Shown one piece after another: positions 26,249 through 33,980 of a DNA stretch of 64,000 nt (position 1 is its first letter; each line of letters opens with the position of its first letter). The stretch lies in the NCBI GenBank assembly GCA_036501825.1, contig DASXZP010000026.1, forward strand, positions 248,001 to 312,000, written 5' to 3'. This DNA is from JAFECT01 sp036501825 (GTDB taxonomy: Bacteria; Pseudomonadota; Alphaproteobacteria; Caulobacterales; Caulobacteraceae). The position numbers and the translations under genes are program-made. The notes under the pieces were generated by a model. It ran no database searches and was not told where the DNA came from. It saw only the letters and a list, made by a program, of their open reading frames with translations.

Positions 26249-27151
26249 TTACGCCGCTGCGCTCGTTGCGCGGCCGTGGGCGTAGTCCCAGTACAGCTCG
26301 CGCGCCTTGCGCATCACCGGGCCCGGTTGCAGGTCGCGGTCGTCGATGCGGGTGATGGGGACGACCTTGTTGTAGTTGCCGCACGAGAAGATTTCGTCGG
26401 CGTCGTAGAACTCTTCGTACCTCAGGGTCTTTTCGACCACCTTCACGCCGGCCTCGCGGAGCAGGCCGATGACGCGCTGGCGGGTGATGCCGTTGAGGAA
26501 CGAGCCGTTGGGCGCGGGCGTGTACATGACGCCGTCCTTGGCGAAGGCGACGTTGGCGTTGGCGAGTTCGGCAACGGCGCCCATGGCGTCGCGCATCAGG
26601 CAGTTGTCGAAGCCGCGGCTCGCCGCCTCGACCAGGGCGCGCGCGCCGTTCGGATAGAGGCAGCCGGCCTTGGCGTCGACGGGGGCGTATTCGATCGACG
26701 GCCGGCGGAAGGGCGACAGGGTGACCGAGCTCGACGCGGCGCCGGGCTTGAGCATCGGCGCTTCATAGATGCAGAGCGCGTAGCGCGTCGACGCGGGGTC
26801 GTACTTCACGCCGCCGCCGGGCAGCGCGAGTTCGGCCCAGTACATCGGGCGGATGTAGAGTTCGGCGTCACGGTCGAACTTGGCGATGCCCTCGCGGGTC
26901 AGCTCAAGCCAGCGTTCGACGCTGACCTTGGCTTCGAGCAGGAAATTCTTGGCCGATTGGTTGATCCGCGCCATGTGCAGATCGACGTCGGGCATGACGC
27001 CCTCAAAATAGCGGGCGCCGTCGAACACGGTGGAGCCCATCCAGGCGCCGTGGCTGCGCACGCCCATGATCGGGGTGTTCCCCTCGCGCCACTCGCCCTC
27101 GAAGAAGGTCCAGGTCTTGGAATGGGGCGTTGAGACGGCGGCGTCTTCCAT
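26249..27151 (-). CDS. Branched-chain amino acid aminotransferase-like (class IV)
   Basis: The 300-aa PLP enzyme has the class IV layout: GSTVFDGARYFEG near the N-terminus, YIRPMYW, the lysine-bearing segment VDAKAGCLYPNGARAL, AVAELANANVAF, and NGITRQRVIGLL near the C-terminus. The family transfers amino groups between branched-chain or related 2-keto acids and glutamate. The ATG at 27151 has GGGGGAA upstream. It is next to the convergent ThDP enzyme (which would make or use 2-keto acids), separated only by a repeat. Functional linkage is plausible but not proven. Confidence 0.87.
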   Translation of the reverse strand: MEDAAVSTPHSKTWTFFEGEWREGNTPIMGVRSHGAWMGSTVFDGARYFEGVMPDVDLHMARINQSAKNFLLEAKVSVERWLELTREGIAKFDRDAELYIRPMYWAELALPGGGVKYDPASTRYALCIYEAPMLKPGAASSSVTLSPFRRPSIEYAPVDAKAGCLYPNGARALVEAASRGFDNCLMRDAMGAVAELANANVAFAKDGVMYTPAPNGSFLNGITRQRVIGLLREAGVKVVEKTLRYEEFYDADEIFSCGNYNKVVPITRIDDRDLQPGPVMRKARELYWDYAHGRATSAAA

Positions 27152-27402
27152 GGGTTCCCCCAAAAAACTGGACAGACGTGGAATAACCTAGGGGTGGGTG
27201 AAATCAACCCCAACCTGGGGCCTGTGCGGGAATAACCCATGCAAAGACGGTTAGCGGAGGGGTTTGTCCTCTCCGATCTGACACTATCGTAGTTGCAAAC
27301 TTGCCAATGGAGACATGCCCTTAGTCCAGGCGAATTCGGAAAATCGTTTGCTGTTACGGCAATTTCCGGGCGGGCGGAGGCATACACGCCCCGAAATCCC
27401 GG

Positions 27403-29304
27403 TCATCGGCGCGCGTGCAGGTCCAGCAGGTCCGAGAGCACGCTTTCGGCGGTGGGCCAGCGGCCGGCGCCGCGGCCCTTGGCGGTGTGGACGCGGCCGT
27501 CGATGCCGACCACGCGGAGGTGGTTGCGGTCGGCGTCGCAGGCGGCAAAGGCGGTGTCCGGCGCGAAGGCGACCTGGGCCTTCAGGCGGCCGTTCTCCCA
27601 GCCGAGACGCGAGACCTGTTTCAGCGGTTCCTTGGCGGCGAGGCGGATGATCCGGTCGTCGAGCACGGCGCGTTCGACGTCGGCCTCGGCGATGCTTTCG
27701 TCGAAGGCCTCGAGGGCGAGGATGCGCAGTTTGGCGGCGGCGTCGCGGCCGTCGAGGTCGGCGGAAGGATCTTCTTCGGCCAAGCCCGCAGCCTGGGCGG
27801 CGCGCAGCGCGTCGTCGAAGGCGTCGCCCGCATGCAGACACGCGAGCAGGAAGTTGACCGTGCCGTTCAGCACGCCGTCGAGGCGCGCGATCGGACCGAC
27901 GGCGCGCGCCAGGCGTACGGTTTCGATCAGCGGCGCGCCCCCGCCGACGCAGGCGGAAGCGGCGAGTGTCGCGCCAGAACGCCTGGCGGCGTCGGCAAGG
28001 CGCGGGTGGGCCATGATGACGGCTTGTTTGTTGGCGCTGACCACGCTGACGCCGGCTTCGAGCGCGGCTTCCGACAGCCAGGCGCCGGTGACCGCGCAGG
28101 ACAGGGCGTCGACGATGACGTCAGGCTCCCATTCGAGCAGGGCTTCCGGATCGACGGTCATCAGGCCCGCCGCGTCGATGTCGCGCAGCTTCTTGGGGTC
28201 GCGCACCAGCACGCCGGTGATTTCGAACGCGTCGGGACGACGCCGCAGGCGGTCGATGACGCCGCCGCCCACGACACCGCAACCGGCCACAGCCACGCGA
28301 AGGGGCGCCGCCGCCGGCGCGCGTTTCACGGCCGGTCCTCCCCCCGAAGGACCGATGGCGGTAGCGTCCTCGCGCCCGATGGCGGCGACTTCGAGCGCGA
28401 CGCCGCGGTCTTCCGCGAGACGGAGCGCGCGCGGCTGGACCAGCTTGCCGGCCACGTCGCGGGCTTCATGCCAGGTCAGGGCGCCGAAGCGCAGGGCTTC
28501 GGAATTGGATTTGGGGTCGCGGTCGTAGACGCCGTCGACGTCCTTGACCAGGCGCAGACGATCAGCGCCGAGTTCGGCGGCGAGGAACACCGCGGTCAGA
28601 TCCGATCCGCCGCGGCCGAGCAGCACGACATTGCCGTCGGCGTCGCGGGCGGTGAAGCCCGGCACCACGACTACGTCGGCGGTTTCCAGCGCGCGTTCGA
28701 TCACCGCGGCGTCGAGGCTGATGGGTTCGGCGGTTTCGCGGTCGCCTTTGGCGAGGATGCCGATCTGGGCCGGCGACAGGGCCGTGGTGATCATGCCCGC
28801 GCGATCGCAGGCGAGCGCCAGCAGCGCGGCGGAGGTTTCTTCGCCGAGCGCGACGTAGCGCGGCAGGTGCAGATTGTCGTGACCGCAGCCGAAGCGGTGG
28901 GCGTCCTCGAGCAGACGGTCGGTTACCCCCTGGAAGGCGGAGACGACGGCGACGACGCGACGGCCCTGCCGGACCGCGCGATAGATTTCGGTGACGGCTT
29001 CGGGCGCGTCGGCGGGGGATTTAAGGACCGAGCTGCCGAACTTCAGAACGTCGAGCGGGCGCTTGTGCACGCGGCGCTGCGCCGGCCTGGGCGCGGGCTC
29101 ACGGCCGGTGTCGTGGGCGGCTAGCGTGCCGACGCAGCTCAACGCCGTACGGCGTAGCGCCGGGTTGGCGATGCGCTGGAAACAGAACAGTAGGTCGAGC
29201 GTCTCCGCATCGGTCACAGCGTCGGGCAGACGCAGTGTCCCGGCCTGGGACGGCTCGGACGAAAGCCCCGGTTCGGGCTGTTTTGGGACGGCCGCAAGGG
29301 TCAT
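27403..29304 (-). CDS. thrA: Bifunctional aspartokinase-homoserine dehydrogenase lacking ACT domains
   Basis: The 633-aa fusion has an aspartokinase domain from about residue 85 (VLKFGSSVL, later LLGRGGSDLTAVFLAAELGA and VYDRDPK) and a homoserine dehydrogenase domain from about 335 (VAVAGCGVVGGG, SANKQAV, LNGTVNFLL, DLDGRDAAAKL). Only a short Pro/Ala linker separates them, where E. coli ThrA has about 200 residues of ACT regulatory domain. Residues 1-80 are extra: the segment DLLFCFQRIANPALRR looks like the C-terminal tail of alphaproteobacterial HTH regulators. It catalyses the first and third steps from aspartate to homoserine, probably without threonine feedback. Confidence 0.88.
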   Translation of the reverse strand: MTLAAVPKQPEPGLSSEPSQAGTLRLPDAVTDAETLDLLFCFQRIANPALRRTALSCVGTLAAHDTGREPAPRPAQRRVHKRPLDVLKFGSSVLKSPADAPEAVTEIYRAVRQGRRVVAVVSAFQGVTDRLLEDAHRFGCGHDNLHLPRYVALGEETSAALLALACDRAGMITTALSPAQIGILAKGDRETAEPISLDAAVIERALETADVVVVPGFTARDADGNVVLLGRGGSDLTAVFLAAELGADRLRLVKDVDGVYDRDPKSNSEALRFGALTWHEARDVAGKLVQPRALRLAEDRGVALEVAAIGREDATAIGPSGGGPAVKRAPAAAPLRVAVAGCGVVGGGVIDRLRRRPDAFEITGVLVRDPKKLRDIDAAGLMTVDPEALLEWEPDVIVDALSCAVTGAWLSEAALEAGVSVVSANKQAVIMAHPRLADAARRSGATLAASACVGGGAPLIETVRLARAVGPIARLDGVLNGTVNFLLACLHAGDAFDDALRAAQAAGLAEEDPSADLDGRDAAAKLRILALEAFDESIAEADVERAVLDDRIIRLAAKEPLKQVSRLGWENGRLKAQVAFAPDTAFAACDADRNHLRVVGIDGRVHTAKGRGAGRWPTAESVLSDLLDLHARR

Positions 29305-29393
29305 GGCCCCGCCGGTTCAAGGACCGCGCCAAAGGGGAACGAGACGGGGGCGCTATCGCGTGGCGCGCGAGCCGGTCGCTGGTGGCGCCGATT

Positions 29394-29468
29394 GGGGGGA
29401 CACGATACCTATTCCCCGAACCCGGGCCGCGCGGTGAGCGAGCGCCACGGGAATAGGATCATGTCCCC
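29394..29468 (+). repeat. REP-like palindrome family A, copy 3 (shorter, decayed)
   Basis: The left arm GGGGACACGATACC at 29396 is intact. The right arm reads GGGAATAGGATCATGTCCCC, having lost one T from GGTATC. The spacer is shorter than in copies 1 and 4 and the outer stem is missing. It lies in the divergent promoter region of thrA and the GST gene, ending 10 bp before the GST start codon. Confidence 0.82.
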
Positions 29469-29478
29469 AGGACCCGCC

Positions 29479-30156
29479 ATGAAACTCTACGCCGTCGCCA
29501 AGCTCTCGCCCTATGCCTCGCGGCCGCGCATGGCGGTCTATGCCGGGAACCTGCCGGTGGAGGTGGTCGCAGCCCCCGGCGATGGCGGCCCGCACCATCC
29601 GGACTATCTGGCGATCAACCCGATCGGCAAGCTGCCGGCGCTGGTGCTCGACGACGGCATGGTGATCGTCGAGAGCGCCTCGATCGTGGAGTATTTCGCC
29701 GACAAGTTTCCCGAGGCGAACCTGCGTCCCGCCTCCGCCGAGGCCAAGGCGCGCGGACGCATGCTGGCGCGCGTGGCCGAACTCTATGTGCTGGAAGGAG
29801 CGGTGAAGCTGTTCAGCCAGATGGACATGACGACCCGCACCTGGTCGGTCGCCAAGATGGATCCCAAGGTGGTGGGCGACGCCTTTTCCCACATCGACAA
29901 TCACCTGGAGAACCTGGACTGGTTCCTGACCGGCGACACCAAGTGCGCCGCCGCCGACACCCTGACCACCGCCGACTGCGCCCTGGTCCCGGTGCTGGGC
30001 TTCGTCGCCCCCTTCGCCAAGGCGCTGGGCCGCGAAGGCTTCCTTGACCGCCACGAGAAGGCCCACGCCTACTGGACCAGCGTCCAGAGCGAACCGGCCG
30101 CCTCGAAGATCGTGGCGGAGATGGCCGAGGCGCTGGGAGACCGGATCAAGCCCTAG
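29479..30156 (+). CDS. Glutathione S-transferase-like protein
   Basis: The 225-aa product has an N-terminal thioredoxin fold (MKLYAVAKLSPYASRPRMAV, NPIGKLPALVLDDG, ESASIVEYFADKF, the last giving the Glu-Ser glutathione contacts) and an all-helical C-terminal domain with TTADCALVPVLGF, matching the GST helix-cap motif. The substrate is unknown. The ATG at 29479 was chosen; the longer frame begins inside the family A repeat, which leaves only about 10 bp for the ribosome-binding site (AGGACCCGCC). Confidence 0.85.
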   Translation: MKLYAVAKLSPYASRPRMAVYAGNLPVEVVAAPGDGGPHHPDYLAINPIGKLPALVLDDGMVIVESASIVEYFADKFPEANLRPASAEAKARGRMLARVAELYVLEGAVKLFSQMDMTTRTWSVAKMDPKVVGDAFSHIDNHLENLDWFLTGDTKCAAADTLTTADCALVPVLGFVAPFAKALGREGFLDRHEKAHAYWTSVQSEPAASKIVAEMAEALGDRIKP

Positions 30157-30189
30157 GGGTTTACCGGCTGGATTTATTGGGAAAAAGAA

Positions 30190-30264
30190 TGGTGGACGCG
30201 GTAGGGATTGAACCTACGACCCCACCCGTGTGAAGGGTGTGCTCTCCCGCTGAGCTACGCGTCC
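30190..30264 (-). tRNA. tRNA-Val (CAC)
   Basis: A full cloverleaf can be drawn on the minus strand. The acceptor stem is GGACGCG / CGCGTCC, followed by discriminator A and an encoded CCA. The D arm is GCTC...GAGC, the anticodon stem CACCC/GGGTG has loop TTCACAC (anticodon CAC, reading GTG Val codons), and the T arm is GTAGG TTCAATC CCTAC. The 3' end points away from the prophage. Confidence 0.95.
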
Positions 30265-30326
30265 GCTCCGGGGAAGCGCGGACATAGCCCGCGTCGCCTG
30301 GGGCCGCAAGCCTTTGCAGATGTGGC

Positions 30327-30743
30327 CTAACCGGGCAGCCGAAGGGTCCAGGTCGTGAGCGCCCGTGGGAGCAGGGCCCACGACAGGTTCCGGCAGACGC
30401 GCTCGACGTCGCAGCGGTTGGCTTCGATGACGACCGGCGCGACGAGTTGCAGCAGTAGAAAGACGACGACCCAGGCGTAAGCGCGGCGCTGAAGGCTGCG
30501 CCAAGCGGCGAAGGCGGCCGCGAGACTGATTGCGATGTCGGCAAGATCCAGAACCGCCCAGACGTCGAGCGTGCGGGATGGCGCAGTGACCCTGATCAAA
30601 TAGCTGATGTGATCGAACGCGCGCCCAAGGCTCAAGCAAGCAAACAGGATGACGAGCACGGTCAGGGCGCCGTGCGCCACCGAGATCGGTAGCGATCGGC
30701 GCCGCGTGGCGGCGGCTGGAGGATGGGCGCGTGTACTAGACAT
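30327..30743 (-). CDS. Small membrane protein of unknown function
   Basis: The 138-aa product has about three hydrophobic helices (HGALTVLVILFACLSLG, IAISLAAAFAAW, WVVVFLLLQLVAPVVI) and two Cys near the C-terminus (RCDVERVC). I do not recognise the family. The ATG at 30743 is preceded by GGGGGAAA and is preferred over the longer frame to 30914, whose extra part is charged and overlaps the opposite-strand small gene. Confidence 0.6.
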   Translation of the reverse strand: MSSTRAHPPAAATRRRSLPISVAHGALTVLVILFACLSLGRAFDHISYLIRVTAPSRTLDVWAVLDLADIAISLAAAFAAWRSLQRRAYAWVVVFLLLQLVAPVVIEANRCDVERVCRNLSWALLPRALTTWTLRLPG

Positions 30744-30864
30744 GGTGATTTCCCCCGCACGCATCCTATCCGTGCTGGCGGTGGAAGTCCTGTCGCCCGG
30801 TGATTCGTTTTCGCGGTCGCGCAACCTTCGCGGAACGGCTTTGGCGGTTCGGTGTTGATTTGGC

Positions 30865-31038
30865 ATGTCGATCCAGCGGATCACGTTTCGGGCCTTTCCC
30901 ATCGAGCCTCGCAAGGTTGAGGCGATGGAGCCTTTTGAGCGGTGTCCGACCTGCCGGCGGGTGTTCGACCGGCGCGATCTTGCCGATGTGCTGTGGCACG
31001 CGGACCCGGACCACGACCCGGAGCCGCGGCGGCATTAG
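30865..31038 (+). CDS. Small zinc-finger-like protein
   Basis: A 57-aa open frame reads from ATG 30865 to TAG 31038. It contains ERCPTCRRVFDRRDLADVL followed by WHADPDHDP, so two Cys and two His are spaced like a zinc knuckle. A shorter start (ATG 30925) would give the finger alone. No strong ribosome-binding site is seen for the longer start. The function is unknown. Confidence 0.45.
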   Translation: MSIQRITFRAFPIEPRKVEAMEPFERCPTCRRVFDRRDLADVLWHADPDHDPEPRRH

Positions 31039-31063
31039 AGTACGACGGCTTCGGCCCTGAAAA

Positions 31064-31246
31064 TCCTCCCCCGCGCGAAGCGCGCGGGGGAGGGGGACCA
31101 CGCAGTGGTGGAGGGGCCGGCGCGACGGTTGGTGATCATCACATAGCGGCGTGCGCGGTGTTCGCGTTGTTTCGGCTGGCGTCGGCGCCGGCCCCTCCGT
31201 CGGCCTTCGGCCGCCACCTCCCCTACGCGCTTCGCGCGGGGGAGGA
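31064..31246. repeat. 183-bp GC-rich inverted-repeat element, family B copy 2
   Basis: The same architecture as the element at 26050: 30-nt terminal inverted repeats at 31064-31093 and 31217-31246, an inner palindrome around GGAGGGGCCGGCGC / GCGCCGGCCCCTCC, and the TCGGCCTTCGGCCG hairpin. It again sits between the stops of two convergent genes (31038 and 31258). Confidence 0.85.
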
Positions 31247-31257
31247 TTTTGTTGTGC

Positions 31258-31722
31258 TCAGGCAGCCGCTGTTTCTGTTTCAGCCGTGTCGGCGCACGCC
31301 ACGTCCATTGCAGCCAGTTGTGCGTCCAGGGCGGCGGTGGTCAGGCGTTTGGCGGCGGTGTGGAGGGCGGTGGACCAGCGGTCGCAGGCGGGGCGTTCGG
31401 CAGCGAAGCTGCGGGACTGGGCGGCGCGGGCTTCGTGTTCGGCGGTCGCGGCGAGGTCGATGGCGGCGCGGGCCTCGTTCAGCGCGGCGACGAAGCGCCC
31501 TTCGGGGGTTTTGCGCCAGGCTCTGCGGCCGGCGACGATGTTGCTCGCGGCGCGCTCGATCTGCTCGTCGGTGGACAGTTCGATCGGGGTGGAGAGGACG
31601 GGGACGCAGGAGCCTTCGGCGCGGCGGCGTCGTGCGAGGTCGGCGTCACGGCGGGCCAGTTCGCCGCGGCGCAGGCGCTCGGCCTCGCGGCGGATTTCGG
31701 GGTCGTTCAGGTGTTCGAACAT
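31258..31722 (-). CDS. Charged helical protein of unknown function under prophage operator
   Basis: The 154-aa product is rich in Arg, Glu and Ala and is predicted mostly helical (AERLRRGELARRDADLARRR at residues 14-33). No family is recognised. Its start is 18 bp from a 17-bp sequence that matches the operators of the neighbouring repressor, and a perfect TATAAT lies within that site on this strand. It is therefore probably an early prophage gene kept silent by the repressor. Confidence 0.6.
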   Translation of the reverse strand: MFEHLNDPEIRREAERLRRGELARRDADLARRRRAEGSCVPVLSTPIELSTDEQIERAASNIVAGRRAWRKTPEGRFVAALNEARAAIDLAATAEHEARAAQSRSFAAERPACDRWSTALHTAAKRLTTAALDAQLAAMDVACADTAETETAAA

Positions 31723-31740
31723 GGGCGCCTCCGGCCTTTA

Positions 31741-31757
31741 ATGTGCGCATTATACAC
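31741..31757. promoter_or_regulatory. Candidate prophage operator O1
   Basis: The 17-mer ATGTGCGCATTATACAC is an imperfect palindrome (GTGCG-N5-TACAC). It differs at three positions from the reverse complement of the site at 32483. The minus strand contains TATAAT, so repressor binding would block the promoter of the 31258-31722 gene. Confidence 0.6.
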
Positions 31758-31803
31758 ATAAAGGTCGAAGCCCCGAACGTGCTCAAAGTGCACTTTCCGC
31801 GAA

Positions 31804-32415
31804 TCAGCGCGGGGACATCTGCTTCACCAGGGCCGCCCACTGGACCGTCTGGTCGAGGATGGGGGCTTCGTTGTTGGAGATGAGGTGGAAGAGGCCGGGG
31901 CTGCGGCTGCGCTCCAGTTTCTTCACCAGCACCTTGTCGTCGGGGAGGCCGACGATGCAGAGGCGACCGATCAGGTCGGGGGTCACCGGGGTGCGTACGT
32001 CGTCATAGTAAATCAGCCACGCGTCGAGCAGGGGGCCCAGGCTGTCGCCGCGGATCTGGGCCGCGCGGGTGTGTTCGGTGGCGCCTTCGGGGGCGGGCAC
32101 ATCGTCCAGAACATCAGTGGAAGCATAGAAGTGGGCCTGGGCGCCGGCGCCCACGTAGCCGACCAGCGGCACGGTCTTCGGGCCGCCGGCGTGCGGGCCG
32201 GCGCCGGGTTCGCGGAAAAGGTCGGCGGGTTCGACCTCCAGCGCGCGGGCGATGGCGATGACCCATTCGTCCTGCAGCGGGACCAGGCCGCGTTCGATGC
32301 GGCCCAGGTTCTGGTGCGACATGCCGATGCGCTCGGCCAAGCCCTCCAGGGTCAGGTTGCGGTGCTTGCGCCAGGCCCGGAGCTTGTGGGGTGGAGGCGC
32401 TTTTGCGCTTTTCAT
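31804..32415 (-). CDS. XRE-type prophage repressor with S24-like C-terminal domain
   Basis: The 203-aa protein has an N-terminal helix-turn-helix of the XRE family (LTLEGLAERIGMSHQNLGRI) and a C-terminal region resembling LexA/CI S24 domains. There is an Ala-Gly pair in YVGAGAQ as possible cleavage site, Ser in IRGDSLGP, and a lysine in KVLVKKLERS. This suggests a repressor inactivated by the SOS response. It is divergent from the late-side genes across a 115-bp region holding two candidate operators. Starts at 32415 (MKS) and 32421 are both possible; the start codon region itself contains another ATGCACATTTT half-site. Confidence 0.8.
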   Translation of the reverse strand: MKSAKAPPPHKLRAWRKHRNLTLEGLAERIGMSHQNLGRIERGLVPLQDEWVIAIARALEVEPADLFREPGAGPHAGGPKTVPLVGYVGAGAQAHFYASTDVLDDVPAPEGATEHTRAAQIRGDSLGPLLDAWLIYYDDVRTPVTPDLIGRLCIVGLPDDKVLVKKLERSRSPGLFHLISNNEAPILDQTVQWAALVKQMSPR

Positions 32416-32450
32416 GCACATTTTCTGGCGCCGGAGTGCGCCGGCTTCCA

Positions 32451-32467
32451 GCGCACATTATGCACAT
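32451..32467. promoter_or_regulatory. Candidate prophage operator O2
   Basis: GCGCACATTATGCACAT is related to O1 and O3; its reverse complement shares ATGTGCATA.TGT with O3. It lies 36 bp upstream of the repressor start, in the divergent control region. Confidence 0.55.
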
Positions 32468-32482
32468 TTTGCTTGACCAAAG

Positions 32483-32499
32483 GTGTACAATATGCACAT
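32483..32499. promoter_or_regulatory. Candidate prophage operator O3
   Basis: GTGTACAATATGCACAT forms the best palindrome of the set (GTGTA-N5-TGCAC). A TTGACC hexamer at 32473-32478 just before it could be the -35 box of the rightward promoter for the GcrA-like gene at 32531, although the matching -10 is not clear. Confidence 0.6.
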
Positions 32500-32530
32500 A
32501 TAAGGCCTCGACCCATCAGGAGGAGGCACG

Positions 32531-33061
32531 ATGCGCACGCCGTGGACACGCGAACAGCTGGAGGCGCTGAGGCGCCTGGCCGGGGAGGGGCGCAGCCGGG
32601 CCGGCATTGCCGAGCGGCTGGGGCTGAGCCGCAGCGCGGTGACCGGCAAGCTGTGGCGGGTGACCCGCCGTCCGCCGCAACGCCGGCCCAAAGGCGGCTT
32701 GGACGGCGAGCGCGCGGCGGCGCTCTATGGCGACGGCTGGACATACGTGGAGATCGCGCGGCGGTTCGACTGTTCGAAGTCGACGGTGGCGAAGCAGTTG
32801 GCGGCGCAGGGCGTGACGCCGCGGCCGCGCGGACGGCCGCACGGACGGCGGCTCATGGCGCTCGCGCGCGAGATCGTCGAGGACCTGGCGGGGCCGCTGG
32901 GCGGCGCGGCGTCGGCGCCCGACCTGGTGGATTGGCTGGGCGAACCGCTGGTCAGCCTGAGGCCGGCGTTGGAGCAACTGCGTGAGCGGGGCTTGGTGCG
33001 CGAGGTCGACGGCGTGTTCGTGCTCAACGACCGCGGCGCCGCGCGCAAGGCGGTCGCATGA
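32531..33061 (+). CDS. GcrA-like double HTH DNA-binding protein
   Basis: The 176-aa product begins with WTREQLEALRRLAGEGRS and IAERLGLSRSAVTGKLWR, very close in pattern to the DNA-binding N-terminus of GcrA, the alphaproteobacterial cell-cycle regulator. A second HTH (YVEIARRFDCSKSTVAKQL) follows, then a winged-helix-like end. The GcrA sigma-interacting C-terminus is not evident. A perfect AGGAGG lies upstream of ATG 32531. As the first rightward gene beside the repressor it may activate late transcription. Confidence 0.7.
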   Translation: MRTPWTREQLEALRRLAGEGRSRAGIAERLGLSRSAVTGKLWRVTRRPPQRRPKGGLDGERAAALYGDGWTYVEIARRFDCSKSTVAKQLAAQGVTPRPRGRPHGRRLMALAREIVEDLAGPLGGAASAPDLVDWLGEPLVSLRPALEQLRERGLVREVDGVFVLNDRGAARKAVA

Positions 33062-33855
33062 AGGGCCGGCCGCGCAAACCGGGCGCGCGTTATCCCTCGG
33101 GTCAGCGGGTCAGCGGCGGTCCGTCGAAGGCGAACGCCAAGCCTAACCGCGAAGTGATCGAGCGGCGGCGCCGGATTCTGGGCGCCGGACTTTCCGCGAC
33201 GGCGGAGGATTTGCGCGCGGCGGAAAATCCGCTGGACGCGATGGGCGCGCGCGGCGTGCTCGATCGCGCGCTGTGCGCCGCGGGGCACGCCTATGCCGGA
33301 CTCTATCGGCGCGCGGGTCTGCACGCGCGGCGGGTGACGATGGCGATGGATGAGGCGCCGGAAAGCTCCGGCGTCGACAGCCGCCGGATTCAGGACATGA
33401 CGCCGGAAGAGATCGCGGCGGTCTGGCGGGTGGTGGAAAGCCGGCGCGTGGAGCCGGGGCGCGACAATGACGGAGATCCGGCCGCCGCGGCGACGCTTGC
33501 GGCGCTGTGGCGCGTGCTGGGGCCGAGCCGCAGCGCCGAACTTTATACGGTGTGCGTTCTGCACGCCTGGCCGGGCTGGCTGCTCGACGCGATCGACGGC
33601 AAGAGCGATGCGCAGATTGCGCCCAAGCGCCTGGCGCGCCGTGCGATGCTGACAGACGCGCTGACGCTGGTGCGTGAGCGGCTGCATCCGCGCAAGGCGA
33701 GGGACGAGACCCGTCGCGATCACCCGTTCCTTGGCGGCGCGGTCGAACAGACGGTGCTCTATGTCGACGAAGAGGGGCGGCCTGATCCGGTGCGCTCGGC
33801 GTCCGGCGCGGAGGTGACGGTGGTCAGGCGCAGCAGAACGGCGCCGAAGCGGTGA
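33058..33855 (+). CDS. Hypothetical prophage protein
   Basis: The 265-aa product is coupled to the upstream HTH gene by an ATGA overlap. The N-terminus is basic (GRPRKPGARYPSGQRVSGG) and the rest looks helical, with no motif I recognise. A position between the regulator and the terminase small subunit suggests a DNA-related early or packaging function; this is only positional. Confidence 0.7.
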   Translation: MKGRPRKPGARYPSGQRVSGGPSKANAKPNREVIERRRRILGAGLSATAEDLRAAENPLDAMGARGVLDRALCAAGHAYAGLYRRAGLHARRVTMAMDEAPESSGVDSRRIQDMTPEEIAAVWRVVESRRVEPGRDNDGDPAAAATLAALWRVLGPSRSAELYTVCVLHAWPGWLLDAIDGKSDAQIAPKRLARRAMLTDALTLVRERLHPRKARDETRRDHPFLGGAVEQTVLYVDEEGRPDPVRSASGAEVTVVRRSRTAPKR

Positions 33856-33980
33856 ACATGCGTGGCGCGCGATTCATTTCGCGACCTTTGTTTGCCTCGC
33901 CGTTCGCTTGTGTGCGGCGCGGCGTTGTGGCATTCTCAGGAAATCGATGATCGAGGGTTTGCGTCTCGCGGAGGCTGACG

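Noticed and set aside
27152..27402. Possible small gene between the aminotransferase and thrA
   Set aside because: The open frames there have no ribosome-binding site or recognisable product; the segment is treated as leader/promoter DNA.
30190..30264. tRNA-Val as prophage attachment site
   Set aside because: The tRNA 3' end faces away from the prophage, no integrase is present, and no copy of the tRNA end is visible near 61.2-61.4 kb.
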